This document shows positions 36,349 through 46,200 of a DNA stretch of 64,000 nt, piece after piece. Made by a program: the position numbers and the translations under genes. The DNA is taken from contig CAVSMD010000006.1 in assembly GCA_963728995.1 (NCBI GenBank), forward strand, positions 496,001 through 560,000, read 5' to 3'. The first letter of the stretch is position 1, and each line of letters starts with the position of its first letter. The notes below the pieces were generated by a model. It did not search any database and was not told where the DNA came from. It saw nothing but the letters and a program-made list of their open reading frames with translations. This DNA comes from FEN-1219 sp963728995. GTDB taxonomy: Bacteria; Pseudomonadota; Gammaproteobacteria; Steroidobacterales; Rariloculaceae.

Positions 36349-36540
36349 ATGGCAGTTCAGAAGAGCCGCAAGACGCCCTCCCGGCGCGACATGCGTCGTG
36401 CGCACGACGCCCTGACCGGCCCGACGCTATCGGTGGACGCGACGACTGGCGTGACGCACCGACGTCATCACGTGACGGTCGACGGGTTCTATCGCGGCAA
36501 GAAGATTTTCGAAGTTCCGCAAGAAACCGAGCAAGAGTAG
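36349..36540 (+). CDS. rpmF: 50S ribosomal protein L32
   Basis: A 63-residue protein starting MAVQKSRKTPSRRDMRRAHD, the universal L32 opening (MAVQ/P-x-S+-TPSRR-MRR). It continues with THRRHHVTVDGFYRGKKIFE. It lacks the CxxC pairs of zinc-binding L32 variants and is the usual Gram-negative form. GAGGAG lies 12 bases upstream. It is part of the yceD-rpmF-plsX-fabH operon, which links ribosome and phospholipid synthesis. Frame intact. Confidence 0.96.
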   Translation: MAVQKSRKTPSRRDMRRAHDALTGPTLSVDATTGVTHRRHHVTVDGFYRGKKIFEVPQETEQE

Positions 36541-36615
36541 GTTGCTCGGCCTTCGGCGCCGCGACCTCACATCCCATCCGGTCTCGAGCCAGGCGGCTTC
36601 CGACTCCACCCACTG

Positions 36616-37651
36616 ATGAGTCGCAAGGTCACAATTGCCTTGGACGCCATGGGTGGTGACCGCGGCGCCGCAGTCGTCGTGCCGGCCGCGCTCGCAACAC
36701 TCGAGCGGGACGACTCCGTCAGTCTGACCCTCGTCGGCTTACCGGACGTCCTCGAGCAGGCGCGCCAGGATGCGCGGGACCGCTATGGATCGCGGCTCGG
36801 GTTCAAGTCGGCTACCGAGGTCGTATCGATGGACGAGCCACCGGCCGACGCGTTGCGCCGCAAGAAAGATTCGTCGATGCGGGTCGCGATCGAGCTCGTG
36901 AAGAGCGGTGAGGCCGACGCGTGCGTCAGCTCCGGCAACACGGGCGCGCTGATGGCAACCGCCCGCTACGTGCTGAAAACGCTGCCCGGCATCGATCGGC
37001 CGGCGATCATCTCGGCCGTACCGGGCCTGGAGCGACCGACGTACATGCTCGATCTCGGCGCCAACGTCGGCTGCACGTCCCAGCATCTCGTCCAATTCGC
37101 GCTCATGGGGTCGGTCGTGGCCGGCGACATGCTCGATGTCGCCAGGCCGCGGGTCGGCTTGCTGAACATCGGGCTCGAAGACATCAAGGGCAACGAGACG
37201 GTCCGGGAAGCGGGTGAGCTGCTGTCGCACAGCGGACTGAACTACATCGGGTTCGTCGAGGGCGACGGGATCTTCCATGCGGATGTCGACGTCGTGGTCA
37301 GCGACGGGTTCGTCGGCAACGTGGCTCTGAAGACCATGGAAGGCGTTGCGCGCTTGATCACGGCGTTCCTGAAGGACGAGTTCGGGCGTAACGTGCTGCG
37401 CGGCCTGCAGGGACTGATCGCCAAGTCTGCGCTCGAAGCGTTGCGCGAGCGGCTCGATCCCACGGCGCTACAACGGCGCGAGCCTGGTAGGCTTGAACGG
37501 CATCGTCATCAAGAGCCATGGTTCGGCCGATCAGTTCGCCTTCGAGAACGCAGTCAAGACCGCGATCGTGGAGGCTCGCAAAGGCATCCTCGTGCAGATC
37601 GGCCAACTGATAGAGAGTCAGCCGCACTTGGCAGAAAGTCACCCGCACTAA
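36616..37651 (+). CDS. plsX: Phosphate acyltransferase PlsX, frame broken near its end
   Basis: About 345 residues. It starts VTIALDAMGGDRGAAVVVPA, followed by DACVSSGNTGALMATARYVL, GIDRPAIISAVPGLERPTYM, DLGANVGCTSQHLVQFALMG, VGLLNIGLEDIKGNETVREA and VVVSDGFVGNVALKTMEGVA, all conserved PlsX blocks. It makes acyl-phosphate from acyl-ACP for phospholipid synthesis at the membrane surface. One extra base near 37465 shifts the frame. Removing it gives RRYNGASLVGLNGIVIKSHG and a TAA whose last base is the first of the fabH ATG. Without correction the sequence reads as one 665-residue plsX-fabH fusion. Confidence 0.92.
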
Positions 37652-38613
37652 TGTATTCGCGCATCATCGGCACCGGTAAATACCTGCCGGAAAAGATCCT
37701 GACGAACTTCGATCTGGAGAAGATGGTCGAAACGACCGACGAGTGGATCCGCACTCGGACGGGGATCGAGCGCCGCCACATCGCCGCGGACGACGAGGCC
37801 ACGAGCGATCTCGCGTTCCGCGCGGGGCTCGCCGCTCTCGCGGACGCGGGGCTCACGCCGGCGGACATCGATTTCGTGCTCGTCGGCACGACGACGCCGG
37901 ATCTGATCTTTCCGAACGTTGCCTGCCTCGTGCAGGAGAAGCTGGGCATTCGCGGCTGCCCCGCGTTCAGTCTCGAAGCTGCGTGCTCCGGGTTCCTGTA
38001 CGCGCTCGTCGTCGCGGATCAATTCATTCGCAGCGGTCAGGTGCGACGCGCGCTCGTGATCGGTGCCGAGACGATGTCGCGAATCATCGATTGGACGGAT
38101 CGCGAGACCTGCGTGCTGTTCGGCGACGGCGCCGGCGCGGTGATTCTCGAGGGCGCCGACGAGCCGGGCATCATCTATTCGACGCTCGGCGCCGATGGCC
38201 GCTACCGGGAGCTGCTGTACGCTTCGAGCGGCGTATCGACCCGCCACCGCGAGAAAGGGGACATCGCGGCCCTGCGGATGAAGGGCAACGAAGTCTTCAA
38301 GGTCGCCGTCAAGACGCTCGGGAACCTCGTCGACGACGTCATCGCCAAGAACGATCTCGAAGAAGGCGCCATCGACTGGCTGATTCCGCACCAGGCCAAC
38401 ATCCGCATCATCAACGCGACGGCGAAACGGCTCGAGATGCCGATGGAGCGGGTCGTGCTGACGGTCCGGGAGCACGGCAACACGTCGGCCGCCTCGGTGC
38501 CGATGGCCCTCGATACCGCGATTCGCGACGGGCGGATCAAGCGCGGCGATCTGCTGCTGCTCGAGGCGTTCGGCGGCGGGTTCACCTGGGGCGCGAGCCT
38601 GATCCGTTACTGA
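37651..38613 (+). CDS. fabH: Beta-ketoacyl-ACP synthase III FabH
   Basis: A 320-residue condensing enzyme with the catalytic triad: Cys in SLEAACSGFLYALVVADQF, His in IDWLIPHQANIRIINATAKR, Asn in VREHGNTSAASVPMAL. It opens SRIIGTGKYLPEKILTNFDL and has the ETTDEWIRTRTGIERRHIA motif. It starts fatty acid synthesis by condensing acetyl-CoA with malonyl-ACP. The start ATG overlaps the plsX stop (TAATG). Frame intact. Confidence 0.96.
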   Translation: MYSRIIGTGKYLPEKILTNFDLEKMVETTDEWIRTRTGIERRHIAADDEATSDLAFRAGLAALADAGLTPADIDFVLVGTTTPDLIFPNVACLVQEKLGIRGCPAFSLEAACSGFLYALVVADQFIRSGQVRRALVIGAETMSRIIDWTDRETCVLFGDGAGAVILEGADEPGIIYSTLGADGRYRELLYASSGVSTRHREKGDIAALRMKGNEVFKVAVKTLGNLVDDVIAKNDLEEGAIDWLIPHQANIRIINATAKRLEMPMERVVLTVREHGNTSAASVPMALDTAIRDGRIKRGDLLLLEAFGGGFTWGASLIRY

Positions 38614-38668
38614 TCACCGGCCGAACTGCCGATTGGCGCTCATGTCGCTCGGGCGCTCGATACGTATA

Positions 38669-39657
38669 ATGGCCCGCATGGCACGCAGGCTCGTCTCGAT
38701 CCTTTTGCTCCTGGCGCTGGGCGCAACGGCGCGGGCGGGCGAGTATTGGGTCAGCGACAGCGACGAAGTCTTCGGCGACCTGCAGCACGTCAAGGCTCGC
38801 TACGAGGACACCTTCATCGCGCTCGCGCGGACCTACGACGTCGGCTTCGAGTCGCTGCGCCGCGCCAATCCGGGCGTGGATCCGTGGCTGCCCGGGCGAG
38901 GCACCGAGATCACGATCCCGACCCGGTTCGTGCTGCCGCGGGCGCCGCGGCGGGGCATCATCGTCAACGTCGCAGAGCTCAGGCTGTATTACTTTCCGGA
39001 AGACTCCGGCACGCCGCCGCCCGGCGTGCCCGCCGGCGCGCGTCGCGTCGTGACCCACCCGATCAGCGTCGGCCGGATGGATTGGTCCACGCCGCTCGGC
39101 GTCACGAAGGTCACGGCCAGGGTCGCGAATCCCGAGCTGGTATCCGCCGCAGTCGATTCGGGACGAGCACGCGGCGCGCGACGACGTGTTGCCGAGAGTC
39201 GTGCCGCCCGGCCCCGACAACCCGCTCGGCAACCATGCGCTTGCGTCTTGGCGCTGCCGGGCTACCTGATCCATGGCACGAACATGCCGTCCGGCGTGGG
39301 CATGCGCGTGACGCACGGTTGTATTCGGCTGTTCCCCGAGGACATCGAGGCGCTGTACAAGTCGGTGCCCGACCGGCACCGTCGTCCAGATCGTGAATCA
39401 GCCGGTCAAGCTCGGCTGGACGGCAGACGGCGGGCTGTATCTCGAGTCGCACCCGCCGTTGGCGGAGAGCCCCATCGACGGCGAGAACGTCGACGCGGTC
39501 AATGCGGCGCTCGAGTCCACGCAGGAATCGCCGCTGACGAGCCTCACGCGCGCCTATGTCGCGGCCTCGGAGGAGCGCCACATCGATCTGCATTGGGACG
39601 TTGCGGAGCGGATTGCGGAGGTCGGTCGCGGGATCCCCGAGGTCGTACCTGCGGTAG
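38669..39657 (+). CDS. L,D-transpeptidase (YkuD family), frame broken
   Basis: About 325 residues. The signal peptide is MARMARRLVSILLLLALGATARA; ATG 38678 is equally possible. A LysM-like segment (VKARYEDTFIALARTYDVGF, then RANPGVDPWLPGRGTEITIP) precedes the catalytic domain. That domain has IIVNVAELRLYYFPEDSG and the active-site block LIHGTNMPSGVGMRVTHGCI with RLFPED, carrying the His and Cys. It is the ErfK/YbiS/YcfS type that attaches lipoprotein to peptidoglycan or makes 3-3 crosslinks. At least four insertions break the frame (near 39128, two near 39245, 39372). The 3' end is uncertain; 39657 is the first stop in a neighbouring frame. An alanine-zipper lipoprotein, a possible substrate, is encoded next door. 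Confidence 0.8.
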
Positions 39658-39724
39658 GCGGCGACGCACGCCTAGGCTCTTTCAACGGCGGCCTGCTAGC
39701 TCACGATCTCCATCGCGAGCGGGC

Positions 39725-39756
39725 AAAAAAAAGCCGCCAATTCGATTGGCGGCTTT
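39725..39756 (-). terminator. Rho-independent terminator of the alanine-zipper lipoprotein gene
   Basis: A perfect 11-base inverted repeat (39730-39740 and 39746-39756, core AAAGCCGCCAA / TTGGCGGCTTT) with a 5-base loop. On the minus strand it is followed by a run of eight T (complement of 39725-39732). It lies 46 bases after the lipoprotein stop codon. On the plus strand only three T follow, so it is directional, though it may also end the L,D-transpeptidase transcript weakly. Confidence 0.88.
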
Positions 39757-39801
39757 GTAAGGCAGATGCGGCTTTAGACGAGCAGCATCCTGAGATCTTT
39801 C

Positions 39802-40101
39802 CTACTTTCTCTGGCGCTGCTCGAACATGCGATCGAGCTTCTGATTCGTCGCATCGCAGCAAGCTTGGGCCGCTTGTGCAGCCTGCAGAGCCTGGTTCGC
39901 AGTGCTCTGCGCACCCGAAGCAGCCTGTTGTGCCTGAGTAGCCGTGCGTTGCGCGGCATTCGCCGCGTTCTGCGCAGCTTCAGCAGTCGCACGGACCGCG
40001 TCGAGATCTTCCTTCGTGGCGGAGGATGCACAGCCGGTCACCATCGCAAAGCTGCCGACGAGCACCGCTGCGCGCAAAGCAGCCTGGATTTTTGTGGCCA
40101 T
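39802..40101 (-). CDS. Alanine-zipper lipoprotein (Lpp/OprI-like)
   Basis: A 99-residue protein. A lipoprotein signal peptide with lipobox VTGC (cysteine near residue 24) is followed by CASSATKEDLDAVRATAEAA. About 50 residues of alanine-rich heptads come next (AQNAANAAQRTATQAQQAAS), forming a trimeric coiled coil, and the end is NQKLDRMFEQRQRK. This is the architecture of Braun's lipoprotein and OprI. A CC pair (QACCDATNQ) is unusual. The terminal Lys (RQRK) could be the site that L,D-transpeptidases join to peptidoglycan, and one such enzyme is encoded just upstream. The gene has its own promoter and strong terminator, as expected for an abundant protein. Confidence 0.85.
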   Translation of the reverse strand: MATKIQAALRAAVLVGSFAMVTGCASSATKEDLDAVRATAEAAQNAANAAQRTATQAQQAASGAQSTANQALQAAQAAQACCDATNQKLDRMFEQRQRK

Positions 40102-40143
40102 TGATTAAATACCCCTGACTTAATTGAGTGACAGACCGCGGCC

Positions 40144-40172
40144 ATTATTTCCTAAAGCGCCGACTACTGCAA
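40144..40172 (-). promoter_or_regulatory. Candidate promoter of the alanine-zipper lipoprotein gene
   Basis: On the minus strand TTGCAG (complement of 40167-40172) and AATAAT (complement of 40144-40149) are 17 bases apart. The -10 matches five of six consensus positions and the -35 three. The leader to ATG 40101 would be about 35-40 bases. Confidence 0.42.
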
Positions 40173-40305
40173 TTTCACTGCAATTTCCAAATTGGTGCAG
40201 AGGGTTGCCGCGCGTCGTCGTTCGCAGACAGTCGTAAGTGAAACCGATTTTTCGGTGCGCATGAAGTGCTCGACGACTGCGTTTTGCGATCGGCAAATCG
40301 ATGAC

Positions 40306-40335
40306 TTGACCCGGTGGCCCGACAGGCTGTATATA
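40306..40335 (+). promoter_or_regulatory. lexA promoter
   Basis: TTGACC at 40306-40311 and TATATA at 40330-40335 are separated by 18 bases. The -10 element overlaps the first LexA box, so bound LexA would block RNA polymerase, the standard autoregulation of lexA. Confidence 0.65.
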
Positions 40336-40342
40336 GTCACAG
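40327..40342 (+). promoter_or_regulatory. LexA (SOS) box 1
   Basis: CTGT-N8-ACAG (CTGTATATAGTCACAG), an exact match to the gammaproteobacterial LexA operator core CTGT-N8-ACAG, 27 bases before the lexA start codon and overlapping the -10 element. Confidence 0.9.
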
Positions 40343-40343
40343 A

Positions 40344-40359
40344 CTGGTTATATATACAG
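40344..40359 (+). promoter_or_regulatory. LexA (SOS) box 2
   Basis: CTGG-N8-ACAG (CTGGTTATATATACAG) differs from the operator core at one base and lies one base after box 1, ten bases before the lexA start. Paired boxes in front of lexA are also found in E. coli and tighten repression of the whole operon. Confidence 0.85.
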
Positions 40360-40368
40360 GTACCAAAA

Positions 40369-40980
40369 ATGCGCGAGCTCACTCCGAGACAAAAGCAAAT
40401 TCTGATCCTGGTTCAGAAGGTTATGCATGAAACCGGTATGCCGCCGACACGCGCGGAGATCGCGCGAAGCTTGAAGTTTCGTTCGGTCAATGCGGCCGAA
40501 GAGCACCTGCGGGCGCTCGAGCGCAAGGGAGTGCTCGAGCTCTTGCCCGGCACCTCACGAGGTATTCGCCTCAAAGATTCGTTGCGCGAGCAAATGGGCT
40601 TGCCTTTGGTGGGGCGCGTGGCTGCCGGTCAACCCATCTTGGCCGAGGAGCACATCGAAGCGCGTTATCAGATCGACCCGGATCTATTCAAAAAGCCACC
40701 GCATTTCTTGTTGCGGGTGCACGGCATGAGCATGCGGGATGCAGGGATTTTGGATGGCGATCTGGTCGCGGTTCATCGCACGCCGGAAGTGCGTGCTCGG
40801 CAAATCGTGGTCGCGCGTTTGGACAACGAAGTGACGGTCAAGCGCTATCGGCAAGAAGGTCACCGTGTTTGGTTGATGCCCGAAAATCCCGAGTTCTCGC
40901 CGATTCAGGTGGATCTGCGCGAGCAGACATTGGCCATAGAAGGCGTCGTGGTCGGCGTCGTTCGCGACTCGATGAAGTGA
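40369..40980 (+). CDS. lexA: SOS repressor LexA
   Basis: A 203-residue repressor. The N-terminal winged helix (MRELTPRQKQILILVQKVMH, then PTRAEIARSLKFRSVNAAEE) reads CTGT-type boxes. The C-terminal S24 peptidase domain has the self-cleavage bond Ala86-Gly87 (GRVAAGQPI), nucleophile Ser121 (VHGMSMRDAG) and Lys158 (NEVTVKRY). RecA on single-stranded DNA triggers cleavage and relieves the operon. It is followed directly by imuA, imuB and dnaE2, so it represses its own transcript. The start is 10 bases after box 2 and no strong ribosome-binding site is visible. Frame intact. Confidence 0.97.
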   Translation: MRELTPRQKQILILVQKVMHETGMPPTRAEIARSLKFRSVNAAEEHLRALERKGVLELLPGTSRGIRLKDSLREQMGLPLVGRVAAGQPILAEEHIEARYQIDPDLFKKPPHFLLRVHGMSMRDAGILDGDLVAVHRTPEVRARQIVVARLDNEVTVKRYRQEGHRVWLMPENPEFSPIQVDLREQTLAIEGVVVGVVRDSMK

Positions 40981-41004
40981 TGGGTCGTAAAGCCCTGCAA
41001 GCCC

Positions 41005-41664
41005 GTGGAATGGGACGAATTGAATACGCGCGTTTGGCGAGGCAGGGGCGCCGCTGCACGCGCCGCAATTTCGACCGGATTCCTGGAGCTCGATAGCTAC
41101 TTGCCGGGCGGCGGTTGGCCCCACGGCGCAATCACCGAAATATTCGTCGATGGCTATGGTATCGGCGAGCTCACTTTGCTGATGCCCGCCCTGGCGTCGT
41201 TGACGCATCCCGCTCCGACCATGTCGAAAAAGTGGGTGGCGTGGATCGCTCCGCCGTTCATACCGTATGCGCCCGCTTTGCAGCAGTATGGTGTCGACAC
41301 CGATTGCTTGCTCATGATTCATCCGACTCACGGCAACAAGAGTCGCTTGTGGGCCATCGAGCAGACTGTCCGCTCCGGGTCGAGCGCTGGAGTATTGGCG
41401 TGGGTCGCGGTCGCCGACGACGTGATTTTGCGTCGACTGCAGCTGGCCGCCGAAGATCAAGTGTGCTGGACGGTATTGTTCAGGCCGCACGCTGCTCGTC
41501 GGCAGCGTTCGCCGGCGGCACTCCGCATCATGTTGTCGCAACACGCGGACGTCACGCGGATTCAAGTCATCAAATGTCGTGGTGGTCGTCCCGGAGTCGT
41601 CGATCTCGAGCGGCGATCTCTGGAGCCCGGCGTGAGTCGGCCGATCGCAAAGGCGCATCAATAG
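41005..41664 (+). CDS. imuA: Translesion mutasome protein ImuA
   Basis: A 219-residue SulA/RecA-like protein from GTG 41005. It has TGFLELDSYLPGGGWPHGAI and TEIFVD, the ImuA P-loop-like segment that lacks a classic GKT. WVAWIAPPFIPYAPALQQYG and VLAWVAVADDVILRRLQLAA follow. ImuA bridges ImuB, RecA and DnaE2 in SOS mutagenesis. An ATG at 40980, overlapping the lexA stop, opens a different frame (MGRKALQARG). If one base were wrong there, the true N-terminus could begin at that coupled start. Confidence 0.87.
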   Translation: MEWDELNTRVWRGRGAAARAAISTGFLELDSYLPGGGWPHGAITEIFVDGYGIGELTLLMPALASLTHPAPTMSKKWVAWIAPPFIPYAPALQQYGVDTDCLLMIHPTHGNKSRLWAIEQTVRSGSSAGVLAWVAVADDVILRRLQLAAEDQVCWTVLFRPHAARRQRSPAALRIMLSQHADVTRIQVIKCRGGRPGVVDLERRSLEPGVSRPIAKAHQ

Positions 41665-41676
41665 TGGTCGAACCCG

Positions 41677-43206
41677 ATGGCGCACTCTTTGCATTCCCTC
41701 GACCTGGTCGTACCGGAGACGGTAGAGGCGCCGCGCACCCGTTCGCGCCCGGAACAAAGTAGATCGCAGCTGTGGTTGGCGGTTTGCCTGCCGAATCTGG
41801 CGTTCGAAAGTTTGCCCGGGGCGGCCACCGAAACACCGGCGGTCGTCGTCGAGCCGCAGCATGGCCAGCTCCACGTGATCGCAGCCAACGCGAAAGCGCT
41901 GGACGCCGGTATCGGCCCCGGTAGCAAGCTGAACACGGCGCTCGTGCTGACAGCGGAGCTACAAACGTTCGAGCGATCGCCGCACGCTGAGCGATGCACT
42001 CTCGAATCGCTCGCGGGGTGGGCGGGAGCACTGACCTCGCAGGTCAGCATCGAACCCCCTGAGGGGTTGTTGCTCGAGGTGTCCGGGAGTCTCCGACTGT
42101 TCGGCTCGCTCGAAGCAATCAAATCCAGGCTTGGCGAAGAGCTGACCCGGCGCCGACTGTCGTTTCGGCTTTGTGTCGCGCCTACGCCAACCGCTGCATT
42201 GTGGCTGGCGCGTGCGGCCAGCGACGACGTGCTGTTGCCGCAGGAGCTGGCCGGTCGGCTCGGCAGGCTTTCACTGAAGATCACGCATTGGCCAAAAGCG
42301 GTGCAAGAACTGTTGCGAGATCTCGGTGTGCGCACCGTTGGCGAGTGCGTCCGACTGCCGCGCGACGGCTTTGCCCGCCGTGTCGGCAAGGCGTATTTGC
42401 TGGGGCTCGATCGCGCTTTGGGCCGACAAACCGATTTGCGCGCCGAGTTCAAGCCGCCGGAAAAATGGCAAGCGAAGATCGAGCTCTTCGAAGAGAGCAC
42501 CGATAGCTCCGTCTTCGTCGAGGCCATCGAGCAAATGCTCGATGAGCTCGTCGCGGAGCTCCGTCTGCGTCAGGCTCAAGTCTGCACTCTGCGCATTGGC
42601 TTCGACCATTTGCATCGTGCGCCGACGTTCGAGAGCTTCGAGCTGCGCGAGCCGACTCACGATCGTGAGCTCATGTTGCATCTGATCAGGGACAGGCTCG
42701 AGCGTAGCCACTTGCCCACCCCGGCCTTGGCGATCAGCATCGAAAGCGGCTTCTTGCTGCCGCTCGAGGTCGCGACGGCCGATTTGTTCGAAAAGAGGCC
42801 GGTGGCGACCTTGGCCCAGTCATTGCTCGAGCGGCTCAAGGAGCGGCTTGGCACCGCGGCCGTGTATGGCGTCGCAGCAGTCTCCGAGCACCGTCCGGAA
42901 AGGGCCTGGGCAAAATCGGCCGGAATCGCCGCAGGCTCATTCCGCCGCGATGAGCGGCCGTTGGCGCAAGATCGTCCGTTGTGGCTCCTGCAACGGCCCG
43001 TGCCTCTGGGCTTGGACGAAGCGCGCATTCACTATCGAGGCTCGATCGAGCTTCTCTCGGGGCCGGAGCGTATCGAAAGCGGTTGGTGGGACGAGCGAGA
43101 TGTCGGTCGCGATTACTACATTGCCGTGAGCTCGCACGGCCAGCGACTGTGGATTTTTCGCGACCGGCGCAGTCGCATTTGGCATCTGCACGGGTTGTTC
43201 GGTTGA
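41677..43206 (+). CDS. imuB: Translesion mutasome protein ImuB (inactive Y-family polymerase)
   Basis: A 509-residue protein of the Y-family polymerase fold. The N-terminal strand reads LWLAVCLPNLAFESLPG where active polymerases have DMDAFFASVE, so the catalytic acidic residues are missing, as expected for ImuB. Palm, fingers and thumb-like parts follow (RLCVAPTPTAALWLARAASD, LLRDLGVRTVGECVRLPRDG). A C-terminal region ends RRSRIWHLHGLFG. ImuB acts as the hub linking DnaE2 to the beta clamp and ImuA. Start ATG 41677 is 12 bases after the imuA stop. Frame intact. Confidence 0.92.
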   Translation: MAHSLHSLDLVVPETVEAPRTRSRPEQSRSQLWLAVCLPNLAFESLPGAATETPAVVVEPQHGQLHVIAANAKALDAGIGPGSKLNTALVLTAELQTFERSPHAERCTLESLAGWAGALTSQVSIEPPEGLLLEVSGSLRLFGSLEAIKSRLGEELTRRRLSFRLCVAPTPTAALWLARAASDDVLLPQELAGRLGRLSLKITHWPKAVQELLRDLGVRTVGECVRLPRDGFARRVGKAYLLGLDRALGRQTDLRAEFKPPEKWQAKIELFEESTDSSVFVEAIEQMLDELVAELRLRQAQVCTLRIGFDHLHRAPTFESFELREPTHDRELMLHLIRDRLERSHLPTPALAISIESGFLLPLEVATADLFEKRPVATLAQSLLERLKERLGTAAVYGVAAVSEHRPERAWAKSAGIAAGSFRRDERPLAQDRPLWLLQRPVPLGLDEARIHYRGSIELLSGPERIESGWWDERDVGRDYYIAVSSHGQRLWIFRDRRSRIWHLHGLFG

Positions 43207-43218
43207 GCGTGGCGACCG

Positions 43219-46200
43219 ATGAAACCCGCCGAGGCCACCGGTATCTATGCCGAGCTGCACTGTCTCAGCAATTTCTCCTTTCTTCGCGGCGCCTCCCATC
43301 CTGGCGAGCTCGTGCAGACGGCGGCCGAGCTCGGCTACGCGGGGCTTGCGCTGACCGACGAGTGCTCCGTAGCCGGCATCGTTCGCGCGCATGCGGCCGC
43401 CAACGCGCTGTCATTCAAGCTGCTCGTCGGCAGCGAGATCACGTGCGTCGATGGATTGAAGGTCGTGGCGTTGGCCGAGAGTCGACGAGCCTATTCGGCA
43501 CTGTGCGCGCTGATCAGCCGGGGCAGGCGCGCGGCACCCAAAGGCGATTACCGCATCGGCCGCGACGATCTGCAACATTGCCTGCAGTTGAGCGGTCTTC
43601 TGCTCTGGTTGCCGGAGGCATCGCCCCCGCAGGAGCGCCTGTCGATCGGCCAGTGGCTCAAGGAGCGTTTCGACGGCCGTGTCTGGATCGCGGTGGAGCT
43701 TCTGAATGCGGGCAACGATCGTGAGTGGCTTGCCGAAGCCACGGCTCTGGGTCAAGCGCTCGCTCTGCCGCTGGTGGCTGCCGGCAACGTTCACATGCAC
43801 TGTCGCGAGCGGCAAATGCTGCAAGACACGCTGACTGCCATCAGGCGGAAGACTCCGCTCGAGAAGCTCGGCGTGGCATTGCACGGGAACGCCGAACGGT
43901 GCCTGCGTCCCGTCCCGGAGCTGATTCGTCGTTACCCGGCTCCATTGCTCGAGGAGTCTCTTGCGATACTCGAACGCATCGAGTTCTCGCTCGCCGAGCT
44001 CAATTACGAATATCCGCACGAGATCGTGCCGGCAGGGGAAACGCCGGCAAGCTACCTACGCACGCTGACCGAGTCCGGATGTCGTTGGCGTTGGCCGGCA
44101 GGCGAGTCGCCGAAGGTCCGCCGGCTCATCGAGCACGAGCTTAAGCTGATCGGCGAGCTCGAGTACGAAGCGTATTTTCTGACGGTCCACGACATCGTCC
44201 GCCATGCGCGAAGCATCGGCATTCTCTGTCAGGGCAGGGGCTCCGCGGCAAATTCCGTCGTCTGCTTCTGTCTGGGAATCACGGAGGTCGATCCCGGGCG
44301 CATGGAGACGCTGGTGGAGCGATTCATCTCGAAGGAGCGCAACGAGCCTCCCGACATCGACGTCGATTTCGAGCACGAGCGTCGCGAGGAGGTGATCCAA
44401 TACATCTACCGCAAGTATTCACGCGAGCGCGCCGCACTCGCCGCGACCGTCATCACGTATCGGCCGCGCAGCGCGATCCGTGACGTCGGCAAGGCTCTCG
44501 GCCTCGAGGAGCTGCAGATCGGCGCGTTGGCGAGCTCGCTGCAATGGTGGGACAGCGGTGTCATCGACGAGCAACGAGTCCGCGAGGCGGGCCTCGATCC
44601 GGCGAGCCCCAGAGTGCGGCACTGGCTCGGCTTGGCGACATCGCTGCTCGGGTTCCCGCGCCATCTGTCGCAGCACGTCGGCGGGTTCGTGATCTCCGAA
44701 CGGCCGCTACACGAGCTCGTGCCCGTCGAGAACGCCGCAATGCCGGAGCGCACGGTCATTCAATGGGACAAGGACGATCTCGAGGAGCTCGGGCTCATGA
44801 AGGTCGATATCCTGGGGCTCGGCATGCTGAGCGCCGTGCGACGGAGCTTCGAGCTCATCGAGCGCTTCGACGGTCGCGCGCTCACGCTGGCGACCGTGCC
44901 GGCCGAAGACCGCGGCGTTTACGAGATGATCGGCCGGGCCGACACGATGGGCGTCTTCCAGATCGAGTCCCGAGCGCAGATGGCCATGCTGCCGAGGCTC
45001 AGACCCGCCTGCTATTACGACCTCGTGATCGAGGTCGCGATCATCCGGCCGGGCCCGATTCAAGGCGACATGGTCCACCCCTATCTGCGGCGCCGCTCCG
45101 GCGAGGAGCCGGTCAGCTATCCGAGCAAGGAGGTGGAGCGAGTGCTCGAGCGGACGCTCGGAGTGCCGATTTTCCAGGAGCAGGTCATGCAGCTCGCGAT
45201 CGTCGCGGCCGGATTCACTGCCGGTGAGGCGGATCAGCTGCGGCGGGCCATGGCTGCATGGCGTCGGAGCGGCGATCTCGAGCGGTTCGAGGAGCGGTTG
45301 ATCGGCGGCATGACCGAGCGCCACTACAGCCCCGAGTTCGCGCAGCGCATTTTCAGCCAGATCAAAGGATTCGGCGAATATGGTTTCCCCGAGTCACATG
45401 CCGCCAGCTTCGCGCTGCTGGTCTATGTATCGGCCTGGCTGAAGCGTTACGAGCCTGCCGCGTTCTGCTGTGCGTTACTGAACAGCCAGCCGATGGGGTT
45501 CTACGCGCCGCAGCAGCTCGTACGTTCCGCGCGCGAGCATGGCGTCGAAGTGCGCGCCGTCGACGTCAATCACAGCGACTGGGACTCGACGCTGGAGCGT
45601 CGTGTCGATGGCGGTCCCGCAGTGCGGCTCGGGCTGCGGCTGGTCAAGGGACTGTCGAGCGAGGCTGGCGAGCGTATCGTGAGCGCCCGTGGCGGCAAAC
45701 CGTTCAGCGACGTGCGGGACGTGGCTGGGAGAGCGCGCCTCGGCGTCAGGGATCTCGGATCACTCGCGTCCGCAGGCGCGCTCGAGACTCTGGCCAGTCA
45801 TCGTCACCAGGCGCGGTGGGACGTTGCCGGGGTGGAGCAACCGACGACGTTGCTCGGGCAGCCGCACTTCAATGAAGCATTGCCACTGCTGCGCCGACCC
45901 AGCGAAGGCGAGGACATCACGGCGGACTATCGACACGTCGGCATCAGCCTCGGCCGTCATCCACTTACGTTATTGCGCGCTCGGCTCCGCGCAATCGGGA
46001 ACTGCACTGCGCGAGAGGTCGCGGCGCTCGAGCACGGGCGGAAGGTAAGGGCCGCGGGGCTCGTGATTACTCGGCAGCGGCCGGCAAGCGCCTCGGGAGT
46101 CACATTCGTAACTCTCGAAGACGAAACGGGTTATTTGAATCTCGTGGTCTGGGACAGGCTCGCTCAGAAGGATCGGAAGGTGCTGCTCGGGGCGGCCTTA

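Noticed and set aside
38665..38670. Perfect TATAAT just before the L,D-transpeptidase gene
   Set aside because: It overlaps one of the possible start codons and has no -35 element at proper spacing. It may be chance, so it is not annotated as a promoter.
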